Source of the DNA: Pseudomonadota bacterium
GTDB lineage: Bacteria; Pseudomonadota; Gammaproteobacteria; Burkholderiales; Methylophilaceae
Direction: 5' to 3'
DNA: 53,603 bases
Assembly (NCBI GenBank): GCA_029569495.1
Contig: JAKQTB010000047.1
Span: 1-53,603, forward strand
Below, piece after piece: positions 1 through 9,320 of this stretch. Both the position numbers and the translations under genes were made by a program. Numbering within the stretch: the stretch's first letter is position 1; the number at the start of each line of letters is the position of its first letter. Below the pieces are notes generated by a model. It was not told the DNA's origin and did not search any database. It saw only the letters and a list, made by a program, of their open reading frames with translations.

Positions 1-676
1 CTTGCTCGCCAAAGCCAGGGGTGATATTCAACACGCCTGCGGGAATGCCTGCCTCTAATGCCAAATCTCCTAGCCTCAGCGCGGTGAGCGGAGATTTTTC
101 TGAAGGTTTCAACACGACGCTGTTACCTGACGCTAAAGCAGGCGCAATTTTCCAACACGCCATTAAAATCGGGTAATTCCAAGGCACAATCGCCCCCACC
201 ACACCCATCGGTTCGCGCGTAATCATGCCTAACGTGTTATCTGCCGTGGGTGCAATTTCATCGTACACTTTGTCAATTGCCTCGCCAAACCAGCGTAGCG
301 AATTCGCGGCTGAATTCACATCCACACTCAAACTGGCTCTGATGGGTTTACCCATATCGAGCGTTTCTAACAAGGCCAATTCTTCTCTATTGGTAATGAG
401 TAAATCTGCAAAGCGAATCATGGCTTGCTTACGTTCACGCGGGCTCAAACCAGCCCATCGGCGGTCATTAAACGCCGTGCGCGCGCAGGCCACGGCTAAA
501 TTCACATCAATTTCTTGGCAACTGGCTACATCGGCTAATTTGCGATTATCAATTGGCGAAAAACATTCAAATGTTTGGCCGCCTGTAGCGGGCATACGCA
601 CACCGCCAATAAAAGCACGGCCGTCAATTTTTAGGGATTTAGCACGTGCATGCCAGTCTGTTGTTGTATCAGCCAT
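1..676 (-). CDS. puuC: Gamma-glutamyl-gamma-aminobutyraldehyde dehydrogenase, PuuC-type (C-terminus beyond the window)
   Basis: This gene is not in the ORF track because its stop lies outside the window; I translated it from the reverse complement. It starts MADTTTDWHARAKSL and runs about 225 residues to the edge. It shows the aldehyde dehydrogenase N-terminal NAD-binding fold with VPWNYPILMACWK and VLKPSEKSPLTALRL. The catalytic Cys half is missing from the window. PuuC enzymes oxidise gamma-glutamyl-gamma-aminobutyraldehyde to gamma-glutamyl-GABA with NAD(P)+. It begins 5 bp after the gabD stop, so the two are probably cotranscribed. The family assignment is firm. The exact substrate is inferred from puuA, puuD and gabD nearby. 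The plus-strand ORF 225-710 is only its shadow. Confidence 0.85.
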   Translation of the reverse strand, partial: MADTTTDWHARAKSLKIDGRAFIGGVRMPATGGQTFECFSPIDNRKLADVASCQEIDVNLAVACARTAFNDRRWAGLSPRERKQAMIRFADLLITNREELALLETLDMGKPIRASLSVDVNSAANSLRWFGEAIDKVYDEIAPTADNTLGMITREPMGVVGAIVPWNYPILMACWKIAPALASGNSVVLKPSEKSPLTALRLGDLALEAGIPAGVLNITPGFGEQ

Positions 677-681
677 ATTGT

Positions 682-2142
682 TTAAAGCCCCGCCATTGCA
701 ATATATTTAATTTCTAAATATTCATCTATACCGTGATGCGAACCTTCGCGCCCCAAGCCAGATTGCTTCACGCCGCCAAACGGCGCCACTTCGTTGGAAA
801 TCATGCCCGTATTCACACCCACCATGCCATATTCCAACGCTTCTGCCACGCGCCAAATGCGGCCAATATCGCGGCTATAAAAGTATGAGGCCAAGCCAAA
901 TTCAGTATTATTGGCCATTGCAATCACATCTTCATCCGTTTTAAAGCGGAATAATGGCGCAACTGGGCCAAAGGTTTCTTCTTTAAAAATTAAGGCATTC
1001 GGGCTCACGTCTGCAAGTACAGTGGGTTCATAAAACGTGCCCCCGCTTGCATGACGTTTGCCGCCTTGCAATAAAGTTGCGCCCTTGGCCACCGCATCTG
1101 CCACATGACTTTCCACTTTTTCAACTGCCGCATTATCAATCAGCGGGCCTTGCGTCACACCTTCTGCCGTGCCATCACCTACTTTTAATGTGGCCACCTT
1201 TGCCGCAAGCTTAGCTGCAAACGCATCAAACACGCCATCTTGTACAAACAAGCGGTTAGCGCATACGCAAGTTTGCCCGGCGTTTCTGAACTTGCTCACC
1301 ATCGCGCCTTCAACCGCCGCATCTAAATCAGCATCGTCAAACACAATAAAAGGTGCGTTACCGCCTAATTCGAGTGATAATTTTTTAATCGTATCCGCAC
1401 ATTGACGCATTAAAATGCGCCCAACTTCGGTTGAGCCTGTGAATGACAACTTGGTTACAATCGGGCTTTCACACAGCACTGCGCCAATTTCACGCGCCTT
1501 ACCCGTGAGCACTTGCAACACGCCTGCAGGCACGCCAGCTTCTTCTGCCAACACGGCTAATGCGATTGCAGATAACGGCGTATTTTCTGCGGGCTTGATA
1601 ATCATGCTGCAGCCTGCGGCCAAAGCAGGTGCGGCTTTACGGGTTATCATCGCCACAGGAAAATTCCACGGTGTAATCGCAGCGGTTACACCAATGGGTT
1701 GCTTTATTACGAGCAATTTACGGTCAGCTGTGGGTGCTGGAATCACTTCACCATATACACGCTTAGCTTCTTCAGCAAACCACTCCACAAAGCTTGCGCC
1801 ATAAGTAATTTCGCCACGCGCCTCTGCCAGCGGCTTACCTTGTTCGGCAGTTAAAATTTGGGCTAAATCTTCATGATGTTCCACCATTAAATCAAACCAG
1901 CGTTTAAGAATAGCAGCGCGCGCTTTGGCTGTAAGCATTTTCCACTGTTTTTGGGCGGTTTGACTGTCAATAATCGCACGCTCAGTTTCGGCTTTACCCA
2001 TGCGAGGTACATTGGCGATGGCTTGCCCATTAGCAGGATTAGTCACAGTGAAAGTTTCGCCAGAATCTGCACCTACCCAATTGCCAGCGAGTAAGGTTTG
2101 GTTATTTTTGATTAAAGACTTGTGTTTAATTTGAAGCGTCAT
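682..2142 (-). CDS. gabD: Succinate-semialdehyde dehydrogenase (NAD(P)+)
   Basis: Protein of 486 aa, full length for GabD. Visible are the cofactor-region motif ITPWNFPVAM (about 157-166), the FTGSTEVG loop (about 234-241), the general base in LELGG (E258) and the nucleophile in GQTCVCANR (C292). It oxidises succinate semialdehyde to succinate, the last step of GABA breakdown. It lies between the pot transporter and puuC on the same strand, so the product of the putrescine pathway is fed directly into the TCA cycle. The ATG at 2142 gives the expected N-terminus. A related medium-chain semialdehyde substrate is possible, but the sequence is very GabD-like. Confidence 0.92.
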   Translation of the reverse strand: MTLQIKHKSLIKNNQTLLAGNWVGADSGETFTVTNPANGQAIANVPRMGKAETERAIIDSQTAQKQWKMLTAKARAAILKRWFDLMVEHHEDLAQILTAEQGKPLAEARGEITYGASFVEWFAEEAKRVYGEVIPAPTADRKLLVIKQPIGVTAAITPWNFPVAMITRKAAPALAAGCSMIIKPAENTPLSAIALAVLAEEAGVPAGVLQVLTGKAREIGAVLCESPIVTKLSFTGSTEVGRILMRQCADTIKKLSLELGGNAPFIVFDDADLDAAVEGAMVSKFRNAGQTCVCANRLFVQDGVFDAFAAKLAAKVATLKVGDGTAEGVTQGPLIDNAAVEKVESHVADAVAKGATLLQGGKRHASGGTFYEPTVLADVSPNALIFKEETFGPVAPLFRFKTDEDVIAMANNTEFGLASYFYSRDIGRIWRVAEALEYGMVGVNTGMISNEVAPFGGVKQSGLGREGSHHGIDEYLEIKYIAMAGL

Positions 2143-2191
2143 GATGCTCTCTAATTCGCGGTGTAGGGGCGAAAATCATTGCACCCCAATG

Positions 2192-3040
2192 TTATTTATT
2201 ACTATCGCTATACGCCTGCGCTTCTTCACGTTTACGTTTGCGCGCTTGGTGCGAGGTATAAAAGCTTGAAGCAATCACCGCAAAAGTCACCACCACAATC
2301 GTCACCGTCGCCACCGCGTTAATGGTTGGGTTTAAGCCTAAACGTGCGCGTGAAAAAATCACCATCGGCATGGTGGAATATCCTGGGCCGGATAAGAACG
2401 ATGACAGCACCACATCATCAAAAGACAGTGTAAACGTTAATAAAAAGGCAGAAATTAACGCTGGCAACAGCAATGGCAAGGTGACCAAATAAAACACTTG
2501 CCAAGGTTTACAGCCTAAATCCATGGCGGCTTCATCTAATTTACTATCCATTTCGCGCAAACGCGAAGTGACCACCACCGCTGCATAAGCGGTGCCCAAC
2601 AAGGCATGGCCTAATAAAATGGTAAATAAACCTTTTTCAGGAAAACCCAGCCAATGTTGCACTGAAATAATCATCAATAATAACGATAAACCCACAATCA
2701 CATCAGGCATCACCAATGGCATACTCGACATAGACGACAGCAATGTACGCCCTTTAAAACGTTTATAGCGGTTCAGGGCGAACGCAGTAAATGTGCCAAA
2801 AAACACCGACATCAATGCAGAAATGCCAGCAATTTTAAGGGATAACAACACGGCTGAAATTAAATCATCGTCTTTAATTAAAGCTTCGTACCAGCGCAAA
2901 CTGGCGTGCGTCCATGTTGAAATGAGTTTTGAATCATTAAACGAGTACACTACCAGCGTAAAAATAGGCAAATACAAAAACAAATAAACCGCAATCATCC
3001 ACAGGTTAGAAAATATCTTGTTATTGGTCGCTTGGCTCAT
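2192..3040 (-). CDS. potI: Putrescine ABC transporter, permease subunit PotI
   Basis: Inner-membrane permease of 282 aa with about six hydrophobic segments. The cytoplasmic EAA loop reads EAAMDLGCKPWQVFYLV (about 168-184) and contacts the ATPase. Its start overlaps the potH stop by one base (TAATG), indicating translational coupling. The tail is strongly basic (HQARKRKREE). Together with PotH it would form the membrane channel for putrescine or a related polyamine. The I rather than C subtype is chosen from the gene order F-G-H-I and the neighbouring putrescine catabolic genes. Confidence 0.88.
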   Translation of the reverse strand: MSQATNNKIFSNLWMIAVYLFLYLPIFTLVVYSFNDSKLISTWTHASLRWYEALIKDDDLISAVLLSLKIAGISALMSVFFGTFTAFALNRYKRFKGRTLLSSMSSMPLVMPDVIVGLSLLLMIISVQHWLGFPEKGLFTILLGHALLGTAYAAVVVTSRLREMDSKLDEAAMDLGCKPWQVFYLVTLPLLLPALISAFLLTFTLSFDDVVLSSFLSGPGYSTMPMVIFSRARLGLNPTINAVATVTIVVVTFAVIASSFYTSHQARKRKREEAQAYSDSNK

Positions 3041-3939
3041 TATTTCATCTCCGCTTCTGCTTGAGATTTATTGTATATTGCCATTGGCACTAATATGAGC
3101 AATATCATCACCACCGCCACAGCGGAGGCCATTGGCCAGTCGTTATTACTGAAAAATTCATTCCATAACACGCGGCCTATCATCAAGGTGCTTGAGCCGC
3201 CCAATAACTCCGGAATCACGTATTCACCAATCGTTGGGATGAATACCAGCATAGAACCCGCAATGATGCCTGCTTTTGAAAGCGGCACAGTAATGAGCCA
3301 AAACGCCTTAAACGGGCTTGTGCCAAGGTCAGCGGCAGCTTCTAAGTAACGCATATCAAGCTTAGATAAATTTGCATACAAAGGCAAAATCATAAAAGGC
3401 AGGTATGAGTACACCATGCCAATCATCAGTGAAAATGGGGTATTCATCATCTGTAATGGCGCATCGATCACGCCTAAACTCATCAGTACATTGTTGATAA
3501 TGCCGTTGTTTTCAAGCAAAGTTTTCCACGCATAAATACGTAGTAAAAATGATGTCCAAAAAGGCAACATGATGAGCATCAACAGCGTAGGTTGCATGTG
3601 CTTGGGTGAGCGCGCCATAAAGTAGGCAAATGGGTAGCCAATCACTAAGCAAATCAGCGTGGTGAGTAGCGCATACTTAATGGATGATAAATAGGTTTTA
3701 AGGTAGAGAGAGTCGCTAAAAATAAACTGATAACTTGAAAAGTTAAGTGTAAGTTTTGGCCAGCCATTACTCCAGTCAATCATGTTTGAAACTGAAGTGC
3801 CTTGCATTTCAGATAAGCTGATTTTTAATATAATCAGAATAGGCACAGCCGCAAGCAAAATAAACCATAGATATGGAATGCCAATAACAGCATGCTTTCC
3901 ATCTAACAGGCGCGTGAAAAAACCTTGCTTAGTCGCCAT
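3040..3939 (-). CDS. potH: Putrescine ABC transporter, permease subunit PotH
   Basis: Permease of 299 aa. It has an N-terminal membrane segment after MATKQGFFTRLLDGK, a large periplasmic loop, then five more hydrophobic segments. The EAA motif is EAAADLGTSPFKAFWLI (about residue 200). The ATG is preceded by a strong ribosome binding site (AGGAGCGAGAA). It lies 12 bp after potG and overlaps potI, so it is part of the four-gene transporter operon. It pairs with PotI in the membrane. Confidence 0.88.
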   Translation of the reverse strand: MATKQGFFTRLLDGKHAVIGIPYLWFILLAAVPILIILKISLSEMQGTSVSNMIDWSNGWPKLTLNFSSYQFIFSDSLYLKTYLSSIKYALLTTLICLVIGYPFAYFMARSPKHMQPTLLMLIMLPFWTSFLLRIYAWKTLLENNGIINNVLMSLGVIDAPLQMMNTPFSLMIGMVYSYLPFMILPLYANLSKLDMRYLEAAADLGTSPFKAFWLITVPLSKAGIIAGSMLVFIPTIGEYVIPELLGGSSTLMIGRVLWNEFFSNNDWPMASAVAVVMILLILVPMAIYNKSQAEAEMK

Positions 3940-3951
3940 TTCTCGCTCCTT

Positions 3952-5073
3952 TTATTGTGCTAATACAACCATCGCCAAATCATTCCAGTGCGCATAAGCG
4001 CGATCACCCCATGTAAGACCGCAGCTTAAATCACGCGTATTGTTGAGCTCTTGGGCTTTAATCACTTTGCCTGAATCAAGCTTGAGGTGATATGTCGTAT
4101 GTGCGCCAAAATAAACAATTTCGATGACCTCACCCTCACACCAGTTATATTCACCTTTAGGTTTTTTATCTGAAAGCATGATTTTTTCAGGGCGTAACGC
4201 CACGCCCACCGCCATACCTGTATGCCCGCTTACACCGTGCCCTACATAATGCACACATTCTGGGCAACGTACCGTCACATGATCTGCTTCGTCTTCTTCA
4301 ATCACACCATCAAATAAATTTACATTGCCAATGAAGTCAGCCACTTTGCGGCTGTTGGGCATTTCATACACGGCGTCTGGCGCACCCACTTGTAAGAAAT
4401 ACCCCTCAGACATCACGGCAATACGCGATGCCATCGTCATCGCCTCCTCTTGGTCATGCGTTACCAACACACAGGTTACACCAACTTCTTCAATAATATT
4501 CACTAACTCCAGTTGCGTGGTTTCGCGCAATTTTTTATCAAGCGCGCCCAGTGGTTCATCTAAGAGCAGCAATTGTGGGCGTTTAGCCAAACTACGCACC
4601 AAGGCCACGCGCTGTTGTTGCCCACCAGAAAGTTGATGTGGCTTACGTTGTGCAAATTTACCCAATTGTGCAAGGTTGAGCATTTTTTCTACGCGCTCTG
4701 CGATTTGGTCTTTTGGCATGCCATCGCGCTTTAAGCCAAAGGCTATGTTTTCCCATACACTCAAGTGTGGAAACAACGCATAAGACTGAAACATCATATT
4801 GATAGGACGCTGGTAAGGAGGCAAATTGGTTATATCTTGCCCTGCTAAGAAAATTTTGCCTTTTGTGGGCATTTCAAAGCCTGCCATCATGCGCAACAGT
4901 GTTGATTTTCCGCAGCCTGAACCACCCAGCAAAGCAAAAATTTCACCTTTATTCACGGTGAGTGACACATCATCTACCGCTTTCACCGTGCCATCGTAAA
5001 TTTTGGTGACATTTTCAACGCGCAACAATACCTCTGGCGCTGGCTGGTTGATTTCTTTAGGTGCGGTTGCCAT
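3952..5073 (-). CDS. potG: Putrescine ABC transporter, ATP-binding subunit PotG
   Basis: ATPase of 373 aa. It shows Walker A GGSGCGKST (50-58), Q-loop region MMFQSYALFPHLS (about 93-105), signature LSGGQQQR (148-155), Walker B LLLLDEP (168-174) and H-loop VTHDQEE (about 203). A C-terminal TOBE-like regulatory region includes GVALRPEKI. It energises uptake through PotH and PotI. It is separated from potF by an 80-bp gap containing a strong hairpin (5119-5147), which may lower its expression relative to the binding protein. PotA of the spermidine system is the alternative name; context favours PotG. Confidence 0.9.
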   Translation of the reverse strand: MATAPKEINQPAPEVLLRVENVTKIYDGTVKAVDDVSLTVNKGEIFALLGGSGCGKSTLLRMMAGFEMPTKGKIFLAGQDITNLPPYQRPINMMFQSYALFPHLSVWENIAFGLKRDGMPKDQIAERVEKMLNLAQLGKFAQRKPHQLSGGQQQRVALVRSLAKRPQLLLLDEPLGALDKKLRETTQLELVNIIEEVGVTCVLVTHDQEEAMTMASRIAVMSEGYFLQVGAPDAVYEMPNSRKVADFIGNVNLFDGVIEEDEADHVTVRCPECVHYVGHGVSGHTGMAVGVALRPEKIMLSDKKPKGEYNWCEGEVIEIVYFGAHTTYHLKLDSGKVIKAQELNNTRDLSCGLTWGDRAYAHWNDLAMVVLAQ

Positions 5074-5118
5074 AAAAAACCCTTAGTAAATGATGATGGT
5101 GTAAACGAGAAATCAGCT

Positions 5119-5147
5119 AAGTGTGGGCGTATGATACGCCCACACTT
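5119..5147 (-). promoter_or_regulatory. Intercistronic hairpin between potF and potG
   Basis: A perfect 13-bp inverted repeat (AAGTGTGGGCGTA / TACGCCCACACTT) around a TGA loop. Outer AGCT bases at 5115-5118 and 5151-5154 could extend the structure to the potF stop codon. No U tract follows on the minus strand, so a full terminator is unlikely. Such hairpins often protect the 3' end of an upstream mRNA segment or cause partial termination. That would fit a need for more binding protein than transporter core. Confidence 0.7.
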
Positions 5148-5152
5148 GTTAG

Positions 5153-6325
5153 CTAAACGCCAGATTTAAACTTGGTGTAAAAGCGCGTTAAAGTCCGTTT
5201 GGCTTCTTGGCTTTCAACACCTGGTGGCACTAGTTTTGCAATATCTTCATCAGATAAGTAGATGGACTTATTATTTTTAATTTCTTCATCAACAAACTCT
5301 GTAGCCGCTTTATTAGGGTTTGCATAGGTCACCTCATTGGTAATAGATGCCGCCACTTCAGGACGCATGACATAATTGATGAATAAATGTGCGTTATTAG
5401 GATGTTTTGCATCCGCAGGAATCGCCATGGTATCCATAAAAATCAAGCCACCAGTTTTTGGTACAAGGGCTACAATATTTTGCTCGGCTTTATTTTCTAT
5501 TGAACGCTTGCGTGCCAAGTTGATATCACCTGCCCATCCATAGGTTACACAGACGTTACCACCTGCCAAATCTTCAATTTGGCCGCCTGAATTAAACTTT
5601 TTAATGTGTGGGCGCACTTTCATGAGCATATCAAATGCTGCCTGATAATCATCATTTGATGCGGTGAATACCGGCTTGCCTAAATAATGCAATGCCGCCT
5701 GAAACACGTCCGTTGGCGTATCCAGAAACGTGATGCCACATGACTTTAGCTTACTGGTATAAGTTGGATTAAACACGAGATCCCATGCATTTTCAGGCAT
5801 CGGGGTGTCGCCCAATGCGGCTTTTACTTTATCTTCATTAATACCCACGGTGTTATAACTCCACATCCAGTCCACTAAGTATTGGTTACCGGGGTCAACA
5901 CCTTCCATTTGTTTTAAAATGCCCTCATCTAAATTTTTCCAGTTAGTGAGTTTAGTTTTATCTAACTTTTGAAACAAACCGCCCTCAATTTGCTGTTTGG
6001 CCCAATTGGATGAAGGTACAACGATGTCGTAACCTGTGTTCTTGGCGATTAATTTGGCATGTAAAATTTCATTACTATCAAATACATCGTAACGTACTTT
6101 GATGCCGGTTTCTTTTTCAAAATTTTCTATGGTATCGGGCGCAATGTAGTCAGACCAGTTGTAAATATTAAGAATTTTTTCTTCCTCGCTGGCAACCGTT
6201 GATTGCGCAACTTTTGCATCGCTGGTGGTTTCCTTATTACTGTCAGTACATGATACTGAACCAAAGCCAACAATCGCCAAGCTCACCATCGTACATAAAA
6301 GACGTTTGTTCAATAAAATTTGCAT
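5153..6325 (-). CDS. potF: Putrescine-binding periplasmic protein PotF
   Basis: Solute-binding protein of the PotD/PotF family, about 390 aa from the chosen start. I prefer the ATG at 6325 (MQILLNKRLLCTM) to the track start at 6391, because GGGAG sits 7 bases upstream and a signal peptide follows directly. The signal ends near GSVSC, a weak lipobox, so a lipoprotein anchor is possible. Binding-domain motifs include NIYNWSDYIAPDTI and FNPTYTSKLKSCGI. It captures polyamine for PotGHI. A second PotF-like protein is encoded at 27772-28881. Confidence 0.88.
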   Translation of the reverse strand: MQILLNKRLLCTMVSLAIVGFGSVSCTDSNKETTSDAKVAQSTVASEEEKILNIYNWSDYIAPDTIENFEKETGIKVRYDVFDSNEILHAKLIAKNTGYDIVVPSSNWAKQQIEGGLFQKLDKTKLTNWKNLDEGILKQMEGVDPGNQYLVDWMWSYNTVGINEDKVKAALGDTPMPENAWDLVFNPTYTSKLKSCGITFLDTPTDVFQAALHYLGKPVFTASNDDYQAAFDMLMKVRPHIKKFNSGGQIEDLAGGNVCVTYGWAGDINLARKRSIENKAEQNIVALVPKTGGLIFMDTMAIPADAKHPNNAHLFINYVMRPEVAASITNEVTYANPNKAATEFVDEEIKNNKSIYLSDEDIAKLVPPGVESQEAKRTLTRFYTKFKSGV

Positions 6326-6397
6326 CGAATGTCTCCCAAGAAAAAGTAAAAAATCTGAATCAATTTTAACAGCCAAATTTACTTGTTGCACTAACCA

Positions 6398-6428
6398 AAT
6401 GATTAAGTTGCCTTAACTTTTAATCATT
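6398..6428. promoter_or_regulatory. AT-rich dyad upstream of potF
   Basis: AATGATTAA and TTAATCATT form perfect 9-bp arms around a 13-bp centre that itself contains GTT/AAC. The site lies about 75 bp upstream of the potF ATG and 70 bp after the aminotransferase stop. On the minus strand it is not followed by a T run, so an operator is more likely than a terminator. No regulator can be assigned from sequence alone. Confidence 0.4.
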
Positions 6429-6500
6429 CAAAAATACACCGGCCTTAGAATCTAAAGCAAGTTATGTGCCCTACCCTCAACTTAAACTTAATATTATTCA

Positions 6501-7868
6501 TTACATCACACCCAGCCTTTTCAAATCAGCCAGCGTAGCGTCTAAGCATAAATAAATGAGCCCTATCATTTCATCAATTTGCGCTTTGGTCGTGACCAAT
6601 GGTGGTGCAATAATCATGCGGTCGCCCACGGCGCGCATAATTAAACCGTTAGCAAAGCAATGCCCGCGACATATCATACCTACTTCTAAACTCTCATCAA
6701 AGTGAACATGCTCTTCTTTGTTTTTCATGAGAACAAACCCAGCGACTAAGCCAAATGTTTCAGCGCCACCTACCAATGGATGTTTAGCTAACTCAGCATA
6801 TTTTTGAGCCAGATACGGCCCTGTTTCATAGCGTACTTGGTTAACCAAATCTTCACGCTCGATGATTTCAAGATTCGCTAACGCCACAGCACATGCAGTT
6901 GGGTGCCCAGAATACGTGTAACCATGATTAAACTCCCCACCCTGCTCAATCAGCACTTGTGCAACGCGTTTACCGACCACCACGCCCCCTAGCGGAATAT
7001 AGCCTGAGCTGACACCTTTGGCGAAGGTCATCAAATCAGGTTTTGCGCCCATGCGTTGCGAGCCAAACCACGCGCCTAGGCGACCAAAGCCACAAATCAC
7101 TTCATCACAAATAAGCAATATGCCGTATTTGTCACATATCCGCTGAATTTCTGGCCAATAGGTTTGAGGGGGAATAATCACGCCACCCGCGCCCTGCACA
7201 GGTTCACCAATAAAAGCCGCAACCTTTTCTGCACCAACTTCTAAAATCTTTTCTTCAAGCCAAGATGCCGCACGCAGGCCAAAAGCATCCCGATCTTCAT
7301 CAGGCGCCAAACCATAATGATACGGTTGTTCAATATGCTCAATACCTGGAATCACGCCCCCCTGTGCGTGCATGCCGCCCATGCCGCCAAGTGATGACCC
7401 CACCATTGTTGAGCCATGATAAGCATTTTTACGGCTGATAATAAATGTGCGTTCTGGCTGGCCTAGGGTGGCCCAGTAATGACGTACCATACGCACATTG
7501 GTGTCGTTTGACTCAGACCCTGAGCTGCCAAAAAATACATGCGAATAATTATCTCCTGCAAGCGAGATAATTTTCTCGGCCAACTTAACCGCTGGCACGT
7601 TGGTCGTTTGAAAAAAGCTGTTATAAAAAGGTAGCTCAGTCATTTGTTTGCAGGCAGCATCCACCAGCTCTTTGCGACCATAACCTACATTCACACACCA
7701 CAAGCCTGACATGGCATCAAATATTTTGTGGCCTTCAGAATCCCAAATGTAGACATTGTCGGCTTTGGTGATAATACGCGACCCCTTTGCCGCTAGGCTT
7801 TTATGGTCGGTAAATGGGTGCATGTAATGCGCGGAATCTATCGCCTGAATCTCTTTAGTATTTGTCAT
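6501..7868 (-). CDS. spuC: Putrescine/polyamine--pyruvate aminotransferase, SpuC-like class III
   Basis: PLP enzyme of 455 aa, fold type I, class III. It shows FFGSSGSESNDTNV (about 112-125), the PLP-binding Asp in ICDEVICGFGR (D255) and the Schiff-base lysine in TFAKGVSSGY (K284). SpuC enzymes move the amino group of putrescine or related diamines to pyruvate, giving an aminobutyraldehyde. It sits between the pot transporter and puuA, giving the cell both a transaminase route and a glutamylation route. It starts 23 bp after the puuA stop and has a GAGAATAAC ribosome site. A different omega-amine substrate is possible. Confidence 0.82.
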   Translation of the reverse strand: MTNTKEIQAIDSAHYMHPFTDHKSLAAKGSRIITKADNVYIWDSEGHKIFDAMSGLWCVNVGYGRKELVDAACKQMTELPFYNSFFQTTNVPAVKLAEKIISLAGDNYSHVFFGSSGSESNDTNVRMVRHYWATLGQPERTFIISRKNAYHGSTMVGSSLGGMGGMHAQGGVIPGIEHIEQPYHYGLAPDEDRDAFGLRAASWLEEKILEVGAEKVAAFIGEPVQGAGGVIIPPQTYWPEIQRICDKYGILLICDEVICGFGRLGAWFGSQRMGAKPDLMTFAKGVSSGYIPLGGVVVGKRVAQVLIEQGGEFNHGYTYSGHPTACAVALANLEIIEREDLVNQVRYETGPYLAQKYAELAKHPLVGGAETFGLVAGFVLMKNKEEHVHFDESLEVGMICRGHCFANGLIMRAVGDRMIIAPPLVTTKAQIDEMIGLIYLCLDATLADLKRLGVM

Positions 7869-7891
7869 GTTATTCTCGATGATTGATTCAC

Positions 7892-9262
7892 TTAAACATG
7901 CATGAGCAGATGTTCACGCTCCCAAGGGCTAATCACGCGCATAAATTCATCATGTTCTGCATCTTTAACCGCTAAATAAACATCAACGAAATCTTTACCT
8001 AACACCTCATGTAAAGCGGTCGCAACTTCTAATTCACGGATAGCCTCTGAAAGCCCACGCGGCAATTGATAGTCAGAAGCATATGCACTACCAGTAGTTT
8101 CAGCCGTGGGTTGTAGCTTTTCTTTAATGCCCAAATAACCACAAGCCAGCGTGACTGCCATCGCTAAATATGGATTAGCATCGGCACCCACTACGCGATT
8201 TTCTACGCGTCGCCCTGCAGGTTCAGAAATAGGCACACGAATACCCACAGTACGATTATCGTAACCCCATTCAATATTGATAGGCGCGGCACCGTTACGC
8301 ACAATGCGGCGATACGAGTTCACATAGGGTGCAAGCAACACCATGGCAGCGGGCAAATATTTTTGTAGCCCCGCAATATAGTGAAAGAAAAGTGGCGAAG
8401 CAGAACCATCTGCTTTGCTGAAAATATTATTGCCTGATTTGCAATCTATCACGCTTTGGTGAATGTGCATGGCCGAGCCTGGCTCATTTTGCATGGGTTT
8501 TGCCATAAAGGTCGCGTACATGCCGTGACGCATAGCCACTTCTCGCAAGGTGCGTTTAAAAAAGAAGGTTTTATCCGCCAAAATCATCGGCTCATCGTGC
8601 AAAAAGTTAATTTCCATCTGCCCTGCGCCAAATTCGTGAATGAGCGTGTCTAACTCTAGCCCCATCAAATCGCAATAGTCGTAAATATCTTCAAATAACG
8701 GGTCAAATTCATTCACTGCATCAATACTATAAAGCTGACGGCTGGTTTCTTTACGCCCACTTCGTCCTACCGGTGGACTTAGTGCTACGTCCGGGTCGGT
8801 ATTGCGTTCTAGCAAATAAAACTCTAGCTCAGGGGCCACAATCGGCGTAAAACCAAGTTCTTTATATAAGTTAGTCACGCGACGCAATACATTTCTAGGT
8901 GAAAAATTAACCGGCCGGCCTTGGTGGTCAAAGCAATCCATGATAACTTGTGCAGTCGGGTCTTGCGCCCAAGGCACCACGCGCAAAGTGCTGGGGTCAG
9001 GAATCAACACCATGTCTTTATCAGTAAACCCAAAAACACGATCGTAACCCTCGTTGTCTTCAGGTGATTCGCCTGTTACCGTCATGCCAAACACGGCTTC
9101 TGGCAGGCGCATGGCGCGTTCGGTTGAAAACTTTTCACGTGGAAGAATTTTGCCGCGCGCCACTCCCGTTAAATCGGGCACCAAACATTCCACCTCGGTA
9201 ATGTTGTTATCCGTCAGCCATTTATCCATATCAATATGATTTTTTGCGCTTGCTTCTGTCAT
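7892..9262 (-). CDS. puuA: Gamma-glutamylputrescine synthetase, PuuA/SpuI-type
   Basis: Glutamine-synthetase-family enzyme of 456 aa. It shows the N-terminal beta-grasp segment VECLVPDLTGVARGKILP, the metal-ligand motifs ELEFYL and GAGQMEINF, the HIHQS nucleotide/metal loop, and the glutamate-binding stretch NRTVGIRVP. It lacks the NLYDLP adenylylation tail of GlnA. PuuA ligates glutamate to putrescine using ATP, the first step of the gamma-glutamylated pathway. A good CAGGAGCAAAAC ribosome site precedes the ATG. It is adjacent to puuD, and the oxidase PuuB is 12 kb away. Confidence 0.88.
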   Translation of the reverse strand: MTEASAKNHIDMDKWLTDNNITEVECLVPDLTGVARGKILPREKFSTERAMRLPEAVFGMTVTGESPEDNEGYDRVFGFTDKDMVLIPDPSTLRVVPWAQDPTAQVIMDCFDHQGRPVNFSPRNVLRRVTNLYKELGFTPIVAPELEFYLLERNTDPDVALSPPVGRSGRKETSRQLYSIDAVNEFDPLFEDIYDYCDLMGLELDTLIHEFGAGQMEINFLHDEPMILADKTFFFKRTLREVAMRHGMYATFMAKPMQNEPGSAMHIHQSVIDCKSGNNIFSKADGSASPLFFHYIAGLQKYLPAAMVLLAPYVNSYRRIVRNGAAPINIEWGYDNRTVGIRVPISEPAGRRVENRVVGADANPYLAMAVTLACGYLGIKEKLQPTAETTGSAYASDYQLPRGLSEAIRELEVATALHEVLGKDFVDVYLAVKDAEHDEFMRVISPWEREHLLMHV

Positions 9263-9320
9263 GTTTTGCTCCTGATTTTACTAATTTACGCCGAATGATT
9301 TAAGATTAAAACAATCAGAG

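Noticed and set aside
225-710. Plus-strand ORF of 161 aa
   Set aside because: It lies antisense to the well-conserved puuC coding sequence, which runs off the window edge and so is missing from the track. Its protein has no recognisable features.
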